The notes: a model not told the origin generated them from the letters alone. Positions 18,233 to 27,631 are shown, counted from the stretch's first letter. The stretch is 34,545 bases of DNA from an uncultured Reyranella sp. (GCA_937915145.1 CALDNT010000225.1:1-34545), one strand, 5' to 3'. A program made the numbers and translations.

Positions 18233-18382
18233 CCATATGACGCCGGGGCGCTCAATGCGCGCGGCAAAATTCAATGAGGATTGCCCGGTTGACCTTCATG
18301 GCTAATGTCGGCAGGCTATTTCGCGTCGCTGGATTTCGGGCCGCTGACGATCTCATCAGTAGAAGCCCGATGCAGGCGCCAT

Positions 18383-18424
18383 ACAGGAGGCGTTGATCGA
18401 ATAACAGGAGGCGTTGATCGAATA
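18383..18424 (+). repeat. Perfect 21-bp tandem direct repeat
   Basis: Two identical 21-bp units (18383-18403 and 18404-18424) carrying AGGAGGCGTTGATCGAATA, ending 58 bp before the ATG of the binding-protein gene. Twenty-one bp is two helical turns, so a dimeric regulator could bind both copies on the same DNA face. The second unit contains TTGATC (18414-18419), which could act as a weak -35 with CATAGC (18437-18442) 17 bp on. Apart from this repeat and the operator/promoter near 18160-18232, I see nothing else in the 18147-18482 gap. Confidence 0.8.
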
Positions 18425-18482
18425 ATCGCTCAACTGCATAGCCAAATTCGGCCCAAAACCATATATCTGGGAGGCGACGTCT

Positions 18483-20108
18483 ATGACCGACGAAGCAAAC
18501 AAGAAGGGCACCGGACGCACGAGGCGTAATTTTCTGGCAGGAACCACGGCGCTTGCCGGGGCTGCACTTGTCGGGCCTGCCGCAGCGCGGGCCGAGGCGC
18601 GCAAGCGCAACGCCAAGCGTGGCGGAACGGTGCGGTTCGGCACCCGCGACGATTCCGTGGGCCTCGATACCCATCGCAACTTCATCTACTTCGTGTCGCA
18701 TCCACTGGCGGCGCTGACCGGCGGGTTGCTCGATTTCGACGCCAACATGAATATCGTTCCCGGCATCGCCGCCTCGTGGGAATCGTCGAAGGACCTGCAG
18801 ACCTGGACCTTCAAGCTGCGCCGCGGCGCTGAGTTCCACAACGGCGAGACGGTCGATGCCAATGCCGTCAAGTGGAACCTTGAGCGCATCATGGATCCCA
18901 AGATCGGACATTCCTTCACCCGATCCACGCTGTCCGATCTGGCGAAGGTCACCGTCGACGACAAGTACACGGTGCAATGCCACTTGAAGAATCCAAGTGC
19001 TGCCTTCGATTCGAACATGACCTACTACCCGGTCAATCTCATGGCGCCGGGCTCGGTCGATACGGCCGACACGCTGCCGGTCGGCTGCGGGCCGTTCAAG
19101 TTCAAGTCGTGGAAGCGTTTCGATACCTGCGAACTGGTGCGGTTCGAGAATTTCTGGGAGACCGATGCGGAAGGCAACACGCTGCCCTATCTCGACGGCG
19201 TCGTCGGCAAGCCCAAGAAGGAGGATCGTGTCCGCCTGACGGCGCTGCGGACCAACGAGGTCGATCTCATCGACAACGTCGCCTATGCCGACGCGCCGAG
19301 CTTCATCAAGGACTACGGCAAGGAGTACGAGACATTCCCGGTGCCGCAAGTCGGCACGGCGTTTATCGCCTTCAACCTCAAGAACGGACCGTTCTCCGAG
19401 AAGGACAATCCGGACGCCCAGATGCTGCGGACGGCCGCCGCCCACGCCATTGACCACCAGGCCATTCACGAGGCGATCTTCAACAACCAGGGTCAGATCG
19501 CCAAGGGATTCTACAGCCCGTCCAGCCCCTGGTATTCGAAGGACGCCAAGTCGTGGCCGACCTACGATCCCGACAAGGCCAAGGCGATGCGCAAGAAGGC
19601 CAAGGACGGCGATGCGAAGATACTGATCATCGCCAACGATTCCTACCCTTACATGAATCAGTCGGGCGAGCTGGTGCACGCCATGCTGAAGGATGCCGGC
19701 TTCAATGCGACATTCGAAATCCATCCGACGCCGGTGATCCAGGACAAATACAACAAGGGCGCGTTCGACATTGATTCGTCGGCCAACAGCTACCGGCTCG
19801 ATCCCGATGGCTGGTTTTCCCGTTCGATTCTGTCGACCGCACCGGAAACCATCCGGCGCCACGGCTACAAGAACGAGAAGGTCGACCAGCTGATCCTTGC
19901 GGCCAGGGTCGAGGCCAACAAGGCCAAGCGGCTTCAGATGTATACCGACATCGAAACGCTCATCAATACCGACCTGCCGCTGATCTACACCCACTTCGTG
20001 CCGTTGCTCGAGGCCGGTACGAAGAAGCTCCACGGCTACAAGCCAGCCTTCACCGGTCCGTTCCAGTACGCCGGTGGCGGATTGCGGACGGCATGGATGG
20101 ATCGCTGA
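18483..20108 (+). CDS. ABC transporter substrate-binding protein (family 5)
   Basis: A 541-residue extracellular solute-binding protein of the peptide/nickel/opine (family 5) type, which delivers ligand to the inner-membrane permease. The N-terminus has a twin-arginine export signal (TRRNFLAG, with Arg14-Arg15, then a hydrophobic stretch to about residue 37 ending AAARAEA), so it is probably exported folded. Family landmarks are WTFKLRRGAEFHNGETVDANAVKWNLERI (read in parts, about 102-130) and VGCGPFKFKSW near 200. GGGAGG lies 8 bp upstream of the ATG. The ligand may be a di/oligopeptide, opine or glycoside; the sequence does not decide. Confidence 0.93.
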   Translation: MTDEANKKGTGRTRRNFLAGTTALAGAALVGPAAARAEARKRNAKRGGTVRFGTRDDSVGLDTHRNFIYFVSHPLAALTGGLLDFDANMNIVPGIAASWESSKDLQTWTFKLRRGAEFHNGETVDANAVKWNLERIMDPKIGHSFTRSTLSDLAKVTVDDKYTVQCHLKNPSAAFDSNMTYYPVNLMAPGSVDTADTLPVGCGPFKFKSWKRFDTCELVRFENFWETDAEGNTLPYLDGVVGKPKKEDRVRLTALRTNEVDLIDNVAYADAPSFIKDYGKEYETFPVPQVGTAFIAFNLKNGPFSEKDNPDAQMLRTAAAHAIDHQAIHEAIFNNQGQIAKGFYSPSSPWYSKDAKSWPTYDPDKAKAMRKKAKDGDAKILIIANDSYPYMNQSGELVHAMLKDAGFNATFEIHPTPVIQDKYNKGAFDIDSSANSYRLDPDGWFSRSILSTAPETIRRHGYKNEKVDQLILAARVEANKAKRLQMYTDIETLINTDLPLIYTHFVPLLEAGTKKLHGYKPAFTGPFQYAGGGLRTAWMDR

Positions 20109-20171
20109 TCGCGACACTCTGACTCCATCGTCAGGCCGGCCTGCCGCGCCCCCCGACCGACGGTTTCACCG

Positions 20172-21122
20172 ATGCTCGCCTACATCATTCGACGTATCGC
20201 CCAGCTGGTTCCGGTTCTCCTGGTCCTGACGATCGTCGTGTTCGGTTTCGTCGAACTCCTGCCCGGCAACATCATCGACACGCTGATCGGCACCGAGGGC
20301 ATCGACGATCCCGAAGTCAGGAAGATCCTGGAAAAGGAATACGGGTTCGACCAGCCGATCTATGTCCGCTACGTCAAGTGGCTGTACCGCGCCGTTCAGG
20401 GCGAGTTCGGCATTTCCCTGGTTACGCGGCGTCCGGTCTCCCTCGAGTTGCTGACCGGGATTCCCGCGACCGTCTATCTCGCGCTCGTCGGCATTACGCT
20501 TTCGATGCTGATCGCCGTGCCGCTCGGCACCATCGCGGCGGTTCGGCGCAATACGGCGGTCGACTACACGGCGCAGGTTACGTCGCTGGCCGGCATTTCG
20601 ATCCCGGAATTCTGGTTCGCCATCCTTTGCGTCCTGCTCTTCTCGCTCTATCTCGGCTGGCTGCCGTCGTCGGGCTATATCAGTCCGTTCGATGATTTCT
20701 GGGGCAGCCTCAAGTTCCTGATCCTGCCCGCGGCGGCGGTCGGGTTTCGCCAGGCTGCGTTCACGACGCGTCTGACGCGCTCCAGCATGCTTGACGAGAT
20801 GAGCAAGGAATATGTCGACACCGCACGCTCGCTCGGTCTCAGCGAACGCAAAGTGATCTTCAAGTACACGCTCCGCAACGCGATGATTCCGACCATCACG
20901 ATCAGCGGCCTGCAGCTTGCCAACCTGCTGGGCGGCACGGTCGTTCTCGAATCGATCTTCGCCTGGCCCGGCATCGGCCGGGCGATCTTCGAGGCCATCC
21001 TCCAGCGCGACTATCCACTGGTCCAGGCCGGCGTGCTGGTGCTGGGAGTCATCGTCGTGGTCATGAACCTGCTGGTCGACCTCACCTACAGCTACCTCAA
21101 TCCACGGGTCAAACTGCGCTAG
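20172..21122 (+). CDS. ABC transporter permease, DppB type
   Basis: A 316-residue inner-membrane permease with about six helices. The N-terminal MLAYIIRRIAQLVPVLLVLT is the DppB/OppB signature. The ATPase-contacting EAA-like loop is in EYVDTARSLGLSERKVIFKYTLRNA (about residues 215-238, read in parts). It lies 63 bp after the binding-protein gene and 11 bp before the partner permease, so the three form one transcription unit. Confidence 0.94.
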   Translation: MLAYIIRRIAQLVPVLLVLTIVVFGFVELLPGNIIDTLIGTEGIDDPEVRKILEKEYGFDQPIYVRYVKWLYRAVQGEFGISLVTRRPVSLELLTGIPATVYLALVGITLSMLIAVPLGTIAAVRRNTAVDYTAQVTSLAGISIPEFWFAILCVLLFSLYLGWLPSSGYISPFDDFWGSLKFLILPAAAVGFRQAAFTTRLTRSSMLDEMSKEYVDTARSLGLSERKVIFKYTLRNAMIPTITISGLQLANLLGGTVVLESIFAWPGIGRAIFEAILQRDYPLVQAGVLVLGVIVVVMNLLVDLTYSYLNPRVKLR

Positions 21123-21133
21123 ATGGCGGGACA

Positions 21134-22090
21134 ATGAGCGAACTGGAAGCACCAAATCTGGTAGTTGCCGGCGGCAGTGGCGGCAGCCGCGTACTGCCCG
21201 CAAGCGTCGGGCCGATGGCCCGACTAGCGACCGCGCTGTCGAACGCCTGGTACGAACTGCGCAAGAGCCGGACCGCGTCGATCGGTCTCGTCATGCTTGT
21301 GCTGCTGTTCAGCGCCTGCGCGGCGACGCCGTGGATTGCGACGCAAAATCCGATCAAGCAGAACTACCGCGAGCGGCTTCAGCCACCGAGCGAGCAGCAC
21401 CTGCTCGGTACCGACCGGCTGGGGCGGGACATCTATTCCCGCCTGCTGTGGGGTGGTCGCCGCCTGGTGACCATTGCCCTGGTCGCAGTGGCGTTTGGCC
21501 TCGCCATCGGTGTCCCCTATGGCGTGCTTTCGGGCTATTATGGAGGCAGGGTCGATACCGTCGCCATGCGATTTGTCGACGGGCTGTTGGCATTCCCCGG
21601 CCTCCTCCTCTACCTGCTAATCGTCACCCTGGCCCGCGAATGGAAGGCGGAGGGTGTCTTCAACGATCTGATTCTCATCTTTGCACTTGGCTTTGCGTTC
21701 ATGCCGGAGGTCGCGCGCCTGTCGCGCGGCTCGGTCCTGGCCGAAAAACAGAAGGAATACGTCGAAGCGTCGCGGGCGATCGGCGATGGCAGCCTGAGCA
21801 TCGCATTGCGCCAGATCCTGCCCAACATCATCTCGCCGCTGATCGTCAACGCAACGGTCCGGCTGGGCTACGTCATCCTGATCATTGCCGCCCTGTCCTT
21901 TCTCGGACTCGGCACCCCGCCGCCGACCCCCGACTGGGGTTCCGACCTCAGCTCCGCGCGCGACTACATGGAAACAGCCCCGCTGATCGCGGCCTTTCCG
22001 GGATTGGCGATCTGCTACACCGTGCTCGCCTTCAATCTGTTCGGCGATGGCTTGCGCGACATCCTCGACCCGCGACTGGTCGAACGGTAG
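21134..22090 (+). CDS. ABC transporter permease, DppC type
   Basis: A 318-residue DppC/OppC-type permease. After a soluble N-terminal tail it has the first helix near residues 52-70 (ASIGLVMLVLLFSACA), the LGTDRLGRDIYSRLLWGGR motif near 91, and an EAA loop KEYVEASRAIGDGSLSIALRQ near 213. The end FNLFGDGLRDILDPRL is typical. It pairs with the upstream DppB-type protein to form the translocation pore. Confidence 0.94.
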   Translation: MSELEAPNLVVAGGSGGSRVLPASVGPMARLATALSNAWYELRKSRTASIGLVMLVLLFSACAATPWIATQNPIKQNYRERLQPPSEQHLLGTDRLGRDIYSRLLWGGRRLVTIALVAVAFGLAIGVPYGVLSGYYGGRVDTVAMRFVDGLLAFPGLLLYLLIVTLAREWKAEGVFNDLILIFALGFAFMPEVARLSRGSVLAEKQKEYVEASRAIGDGSLSIALRQILPNIISPLIVNATVRLGYVILIIAALSFLGLGTPPPTPDWGSDLSSARDYMETAPLIAAFPGLAICYTVLAFNLFGDGLRDILDPRLVER

Positions 22091-22107
22091 GCCCTGCGCT
22101 CAGGGCC
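22090..22107. terminator. Short hairpin between convergent transporter genes
   Basis: GGCCCTG (22090-22096) and CAGGGCC (22101-22107) pair perfectly around the loop CGCT. It fills the 22-bp gap between the stops of the + strand permease and the - strand ATPase. There is no T-run, so a two-way intrinsic terminator is only likely, not certain. Confidence 0.4.
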
Positions 22108-22112
22108 CGCGC

Positions 22113-23111
<999 letters not shown>

Positions 23112-23115
23112 GGCG

Positions 23116-24090
23116 TCAGCCCCGGTTATGCAGATGGCAGGCGGCGAAATGGCCCGGAGCGACTTCCCTGAACTCGGGGCTCTTCTGCCGGCAGATGTCC
23201 ATAGCGTGTGTGCAACGCGGGTGGAATTTGCAGCCCGCCGGCGGGTCCATCATGCTGCACACCGAACCCTGGATCGGCGTCAGATATTTGGACTGGGTGT
23301 CGAGGCGCGGGATCGAATTCAGCAATCCGACGGTATAGGGATGCTGCGGATTGGCGAAGATGTCGCGGGTCTTGCCGCGTTCGACCATGTGCGAGGCGTA
23401 CATCACCCCGATCGTGTCGCAGGAATGGGCGACAACGCCGAGATTGTGGGTGATGAACAACAGCGACATGCCAAGCCGATTGATCATGCTGGTGATCAGC
23501 TCGAGGATGGTGGCCTGGATCGTCACGTCGAGCGCCGTGGTCGGCTCATCGGCGATGAGAAAGCCGGGATTGCAGCTCAGCGCCATCGCCAGCATCACGC
23601 GCTGGCGCATGCCGCCGGAGAATTCATGGACGTAACTGTCGACCCGCTGCTGCGGCGACGGAATGCCGACCAGCGCCAGCAGTTCGATAACGCGCTCGCG
23701 CGCCTCCTTCTTGGTCACGCCGAGATTGGTGCGCAGGGCATCGGAGATCTGTTCGCATACGGTAAATACCGGGTTCAGCGCGCTCATCGGCTCCTGGAAC
23801 ACCATCGCGATGTGGCGGCCGCGCAGGGCGCGCATTTCGGCGTCACTCCTCTCGAGGACATTGTTGCCCTCGAACAGGATGCGGCCGCGCTGGATCTCGC
23901 CGGGCGGGTCGGGAATCAGGCGCATGATCGCCCGGGCCGTCACCGACTTGCCCGAGCCCGATTCTCCCACCAGCCCGAAGGTCTCGCCCCGGGCGATCGA
24001 AAAGGACACGCCGTCCACTGCCGTAAGATCGCCTCGCCTCAGGCGAAAGCGCACAGTCAGATCGTCAAGCTCGAGTACCGTCTCGGCCAT
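23116..24090 (-). CDS. ABC transporter ATPase, DppD type
   Basis: A 324-residue ATPase of the oligopeptide transporter D type. Walker A GESGSGKSV is near residue 39, the signature FSGGMRQRVMLAMAL near 155, Walker B FLIADEPTTALD near 177, and the C-terminal CKFHPRCTHAMDIC near 290 is the Opp/Dpp ATPase extension. It heads the two-ATPase operon; its leader region is the A+T-rich stretch around 24150-24200. It should form a heterodimer with the DppF-type protein under the two permeases. Confidence 0.95.
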   Translation of the reverse strand: MAETVLELDDLTVRFRLRRGDLTAVDGVSFSIARGETFGLVGESGSGKSVTARAIMRLIPDPPGEIQRGRILFEGNNVLERSDAEMRALRGRHIAMVFQEPMSALNPVFTVCEQISDALRTNLGVTKKEARERVIELLALVGIPSPQQRVDSYVHEFSGGMRQRVMLAMALSCNPGFLIADEPTTALDVTIQATILELITSMINRLGMSLLFITHNLGVVAHSCDTIGVMYASHMVERGKTRDIFANPQHPYTVGLLNSIPRLDTQSKYLTPIQGSVCSMMDPPAGCKFHPRCTHAMDICRQKSPEFREVAPGHFAACHLHNRG

Positions 24091-24323
24091 CGTGGGTCAC
24101 TCTCGTCGCGGGTTTACGTTCAGCACACACCCCGCGGGTCAGCGGGCGATGGACCGTTTAATTAAGTACGCGCGGATGACAGTTACTTTTTTTCGCTTCC
24201 CTGTTGCCTACGAGCGTAGGCGAGGAAAACGTGGGAGGCAACACATCAAGACCGCCGAGAGACACGCCGCCATCGCCGGCCGGAACGGGCCCGGGCCGCA
24301 TTTTTCCGGCCCCGCGGGCGCCC

Positions 24324-24352
24324 TTGCGACCCTGGAAGGCCACGGCTATAAC
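24324..24352 (+). promoter_or_regulatory. Sigma70-type promoter for tRNA-Pro
   Basis: TTGCGA (24324-24329; four of six) and TATAAC (24347-24352; five of six) are separated by exactly 17 bp. The start site would be near 24359, about 30 bases before the mature tRNA 5' end. The rest of the 24091-24388 gap holds no gene that I can support. Confidence 0.55.
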
Positions 24353-24388
24353 CGCGCCTCCCGAGCGGGCCGGAGTCCGTAAATCTGA

Positions 24389-24465
24389 CGGAGCGTAGCT
24401 CAGCCTGGTAGAGCACTAGCTTCGGGAGCTAGGGGCCGGAGGTTCGAATCCTCTCGCTCCGACCA
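24389..24465 (+). tRNA. tRNA-Pro (anticodon CGG)
   Basis: A complete 77-base cloverleaf. The acceptor stem CGGAGCG (24389-24395) pairs with CGCTCCG (24455-24461), the D stem is GCTC/GAGC, and the anticodon stem CTAGC/GCTAG closes the loop TTCGGGA, giving anticodon CGG for codon CCG. The T arm is GGAGG-TTCGAAT-CCTCT with one G-U pair. Discriminator A and CCA (24463-24465) are encoded. Confidence 0.95.
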
Positions 24466-24503
24466 ATCGGGAGTCGATGCCAGCGGCAACAACGGCATTT
24501 GGG

Positions 24504-24536
24504 AACGGCGGATCCTCGGGTCCGCCGTTCTTCGTT
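24504..24536 (+). terminator. Intrinsic terminator after tRNA-Pro
   Basis: AACGGCGGA (24504-24512) pairs perfectly with TCCGCCGTT (24521-24529) around an 8-base loop, followed by the T-rich CTTCGTT. It is 38 bp after the tRNA 3' end and also lies downstream of the convergent M23 peptidase gene. Confidence 0.75.
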
Positions 24537-24588
24537 GTGGCGAACATTTCGTCCATGTCATGCCGAATGCCGCCGACGTGCGGTACCG

Positions 24589-25836
24589 TCACCGGCTGAC
24601 CGAGGCCGTGACCGCAGCCTCGCGGCCACGTTCGGCCAGATTCTGCGTCACTTTCTTGCGCAGACGATTGAGGTCGGGCCCGCTCAGCGCGTCACGCTTG
24701 GCCACGGGATGGCTGATCGGATTGACCGGCTTGCCGTCGGCGAGAAGCTCGAAATGCAGATGTGTGCTGGTCGAGCGACCGGTGCTGCCAACGAACCCTA
24801 TTAGCTCGCCGCGCGACACGATAGAGCCTGCCGCGATGCCTGGCGCAAAGCCCGAGAGATGGCCGTACACCGTGGCAAGCTTGCCGGCGTGATTGATGCG
24901 GATCCAGTTTCCATAGCGGCCGTTGGGTCCGGCACCGACCACCACACCGTCGGCCGCCGCGAAGACCGGAGTGCCGGACGGCGCGACGAAGTCGACCCCC
25001 TCGTGCATGAACATCGGTCGCGCCGGGCGCGGCGCGGCTCGCCAGTCGGCACTTCCAAAATTGCCATAGAAGGAAAGACCTGACGAGGACAGCGGCCGCT
25101 CGGCAGGGTTGACCAATGCCTTGAGGCCGGGCGGATGCGCAGGCGGCGCACGCGACGGACCGCCCATCGCGGACGACTTGCCGGCCGTGGGCGGCGGCGG
25201 TGGCTGGTCGAACGGATCGGCACGCAACCCGAAACCTGAAGAGATCGACACGATGTCGAGCGGCAGGCGCAGCAGCGGGGATGTCGTTGACTGTCCATTG
25301 GCCAGCCACAAACGCTCGGCTCTGTCATGCGTGCGGAACCGATGAATGGCGACGGTGCCACGGCCGGCCGTTACCAGTTCCGCCCAAAGCACGCGGCCTT
25401 GCCCTATCGGCGTCCCCATCACCGAAAAAGTCCGCTCGTAGCGGACATGGAAACGGTCGCCGTCGCGGACCTCGCGTGCGAGATCGATCGACGCCGCAAA
25501 GGCCTCCAGTGCCTCCAGCATTGCCGCTCCCGGCACGCCAGCGGCGGCCATCGAGGCCTCGAGTGAACCGGCCACAGCGCCGGCCGCCACGATCTGGCGC
25601 GTAAAAGGCAGAAGTTCGCGCGGATGCTCGCCCGCATCCTCGTGCTCAGATTGCCGTTCAGAGGCAACTCGAATGTCGGCCTCGGCTACCGACGACGCAA
25701 CGTCGCGCCAGTCCCCGCCATCGACCACCGACCCTGGGGCGGAGCGCATATTGCCGCCGGCCACCGGCCGCACGTCGCGCCATTCCCCCAGATCAACCGA
25801 AGATCCCGTAGCGATTCGCCCGTCGCCCTCAAGCAT
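24589..25836 (-). CDS. M23/LytM metallopeptidase, probably 5'-truncated
   Basis: 415 residues from the first ATG. The C-terminal LytM domain is intact: zinc ligands H278 and D282 (HEGVDF), H326 in YGHLS, and H359-L-H361, giving a predicted peptidoglycan endopeptidase. The middle (about 100-205) resembles the domain preceding LytM in MepM/YebA-like proteins and ends SSGFGLR. A proline-rich insert of about 70 residues (about 206-272) separates that from the catalytic core. There is no signal peptide or membrane anchor, odd for a cell-wall enzyme. The frame stays open upstream to about 26037, and a WRDV-containing repeat lies before the ATG, so the true N-terminus seems lost at the junction with the transposase fragment. 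It may be a pseudogene or start at a non-ATG codon. Confidence 0.75.
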   Translation of the reverse strand: MLEGDGRIATGSSVDLGEWRDVRPVAGGNMRSAPGSVVDGGDWRDVASSVAEADIRVASERQSEHEDAGEHPRELLPFTRQIVAAGAVAGSLEASMAAAGVPGAAMLEALEAFAASIDLAREVRDGDRFHVRYERTFSVMGTPIGQGRVLWAELVTAGRGTVAIHRFRTHDRAERLWLANGQSTTSPLLRLPLDIVSISSGFGLRADPFDQPPPPPTAGKSSAMGGPSRAPPAHPPGLKALVNPAERPLSSSGLSFYGNFGSADWRAAPRPARPMFMHEGVDFVAPSGTPVFAAADGVVVGAGPNGRYGNWIRINHAGKLATVYGHLSGFAPGIAAGSIVSRGELIGFVGSTGRSTSTHLHFELLADGKPVNPISHPVAKRDALSGPDLNRLRKKVTQNLAERGREAAVTASVSR

Positions 25837-25869
25837 TGCCGGCCAGACATCCCGCCATTCACCGCGATC
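25651..25869 (-). repeat. Degenerate coding repeats with WRDV core
   Basis: Within the M23 reading frame, three units of about 24-25 residues each carry G-[ED]-W-R-D-V (units about 25869-25795, 25794-25723 and 25722-25651). The first unit begins 11 codons upstream of the first ATG. The units are similar but not identical, so duplication is old. Confidence 0.6.
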
Positions 25870-25937
25870 GGTCGGCGCTGCACGGCTCTGTTCCTCGTCG
25901 CCACCTCCGATCGCTGGGTTGGCGCCGACGCGCAGAC

Positions 25938-26213
25938 TGTCCGCGTTGTGGCGATCGTGATCGCCTGGGCAAGCTGAACGGCGAGACGATCCGGCTCGGA
26001 ACCTACAAGTGCTATGCGTGCCGGAAGATCTTCTCCATCACGCATGGTACGTTGTTCGCCTCGAGCCACGTGCCGCTGCACAAATGGCTGCAGGCGATCT
26101 ACCTCACCGACGGCGGCACCGCGCCGATCCGGCCCCATCATCTGGGCAAGATCCTGAATGTCTCGTTCAGGACGTCATCGGCCATGCTGCAGCGCCTGCA
26201 CAGGCACGTGGAA
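25938..26213 (+). pseudogene. IS1595-type transposase N-terminal fragment
   Basis: An open frame on + contains the N-terminal zinc ribbon and helix-turn-helix region typical of IS1595-family transposases: CPRCGD ... CYACRK, then FSITHGTLFASSHVPLHKW, LQAIYL, and HHLGKILNVSFRTSSAMLQRLHRHVE. The DDE-type catalytic (ISXO2-like) domain that should follow is absent; after 26213 the frame runs antisense into the Crp gene. The family's usual residues before the first CxxC are also missing, the frame there being antisense to the M23 gene. No terminal inverted repeats were found. I read it as a decayed insertion remnant. A stand-alone DNA-binding protein is possible but less likely. Confidence 0.6.
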
Positions 26214-26269
26214 AGTGCCCGCCCGGCTGCTGCTACTGCCGCTGCTGTCCGCCCAACCCGGCGGGGATC

Positions 26270-26980
26270 TCAGGATGCCGGCCGGCCGATCAGCCGGTCG
26301 TACTCGGCCTCGGGCACGCCATAAGACCGCCTGGCGCGCACCTCCAGCCCCTTGCGATTGATGACGGTGATCAGCCCGCGCCGGGCTTTGATCAGGCCGT
26401 TGCCCTCGAGGACGTGGAGGGTGGTTGTGACGCCCGGCCGCCGCACCCCCAGCATCAGGGCAAGAAAGTGATGGGTGAAAGGGAAGTCGTTGCGATCGAA
26501 CCGGTCGTGCGCCATCAGCAGCCAGCGTGCCAGGCGGGCTTCGATCTTGTCGCGACCGTTCGACAACGCCGTTTGCGCGACCTGAACCGCGAACACCTGG
26601 GCATAGCGCAGCAGGCCGAGCCTCAGGGTCTTGCTCTTGTCCATCGCCAGGCCGAGGTTTTTCGCAGACATTCGCAGCGCCGATCCGGTGCCTTGAACAA
26701 AGGTCCGGTTCACCGAGCGGTCGTCGCCCATGACGATACTCAGTCCGGTCATGCCTTCGCGTCCGATAAGGCCGACTTCGATCAAATCACCGGCGCCAGC
26801 TACAACGGAGGCAATGCCACTCTCGAGGAAATAGACGTTCTCGATTGGTTTGTTCGCTTCCTCGAGCACGGTCTCGACCGGCAGGTCAACCGGCGCGAGG
26901 GAATCTGCAAGAAGAGCCCTATCGCGCGCGCCTAGCGAAGCCAGCAACAGATTTCTGGAAATAACACCTTTGACTGGCAT
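26270..26980 (-). CDS. Crp/Fnr-family transcriptional regulator
   Basis: About 236 residues from the ATG at 26980; in-frame starts at 26992 (ATG) and 27010 (GTG) are also possible. The N-terminal cyclic-nucleotide-binding-like beta roll (VYFLESGIASVV, then GLIGREGMTGLSIVMG) is followed by a long helix and a C-terminal winged helix-turn-helix (HHFLALMLGVRRPGVTTTLHVLE). There is no FNR-type N-terminal cysteine set, so an iron-sulfur oxygen sensor is unlikely. The ligand is unknown. Many alphaproteobacterial members of this group act in stress responses. The 3' end nearly touches the transposase fragment. Confidence 0.9.
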   Translation of the reverse strand: MPVKGVISRNLLLASLGARDRALLADSLAPVDLPVETVLEEANKPIENVYFLESGIASVVAGAGDLIEVGLIGREGMTGLSIVMGDDRSVNRTFVQGTGSALRMSAKNLGLAMDKSKTLRLGLLRYAQVFAVQVAQTALSNGRDKIEARLARWLLMAHDRFDRNDFPFTHHFLALMLGVRRPGVTTTLHVLEGNGLIKARRGLITVINRKGLEVRARRSYGVPEAEYDRLIGRPAS

Positions 26981-27026
26981 TCTCTCAACCATCTCCGCAG
27001 GCAAGAGCACACAGACGCCCAGCCAT

Positions 27027-27047
27027 CTGCGCCCGATAAGTGCGCAG
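27027..27047. promoter_or_regulatory. Inverted repeat upstream of the Crp/Fnr gene
   Basis: CTGCGC (27027-27032) and GCGCAG (27042-27047) are inverted copies with a 9-bp spacer, about 45-65 bp upstream of the likely start codon. The position fits an operator, possibly autoregulatory. It could also be chance in GC-rich DNA. I see no gene in 27011-27213. Confidence 0.25.
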
Positions 27048-27213
27048 CTGATAGGATTACCATGTTCTTAACAAAGACAACCCACAATGGGCGTTGAACG
27101 CACCATGTTACGAAATCGTACGGCTGCTTCCCCCTACTCCGGCGCGGCCTGTTTGTTTCACCTGGCTTGCATCGACCGTCGGCCGTTCCGCCACGGCCCA
27201 AGCGGTGACGACT

Positions 27214-27510
27214 CTACATGCAATAGGCCTGGGCCAGGACCACGGCATTGAGCCCCTGCATCTGGCTCTGACTGAGGGTGCCGGGGTCGAGCAGGTTGCC
27301 GCTGACGGATACCGAGGCGTTCGATTTGCGCAGGCCCTGGACGGCATCGCCACGCTTGTCGGCCGGGAGCCGGGCCGACATGCACTCGCACATCTTTTGC
27401 GACGCGGTGACCGTGCATTCCTTCATGAAGTCATCGGCCCGCGCGGCGGACGAAAGACCGAGGACCAGAACAACGGTGGCGGCGACCAGGCCGCACGGGA
27501 CAAATCGCAT
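27214..27510 (-). CDS. Small secreted cysteine-containing protein
   Basis: 98 residues, function not recognised. A Sec signal peptide covers about residues 1-26 (hydrophobic LVAATVVLVLGLSSAARA, cleavage likely before DDF). The mature chain of about 70 residues has four cysteines (KEC, KMCECM, AYC), enough for two disulfides. I chose the ATG at 27510 because GGAGG lies 6 bp before it; the ATG at 27516 directly abuts that site. The gene is divergent from the uracil-DNA glycosylase gene. Confidence 0.6.
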   Translation of the reverse strand: MRFVPCGLVAATVVLVLGLSSAARADDFMKECTVTASQKMCECMSARLPADKRGDAVQGLRKSNASVSVSGNLLDPGTLSQSQMQGLNAVVLAQAYCM

Positions 27511-27631
27511 GGGCATCCTCCAGGCTGATGTTTGCCGCGACATCATAACGGCAGAATGCGGCGCCGGTCAGCCGCCTGGCTGCCGCAGCTGGCGACACCC
27601 GTCCAGCGACGGACCGGGCTATAGTATCGCA

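Noticed and set aside
18252-20117. A 621-codon open frame on - opposite the binding-protein gene
   Set aside because: The + strand protein has a Tat signal and family 5 motifs, while the - frame has none.
24389-24465. tRNA-Pro as an integration site for a mobile island
   Set aside because: No integrase and no repeat of the tRNA 3' end were seen nearby; the transposase fragment is about 1.5 kb away and of a type that does not target tRNA genes.
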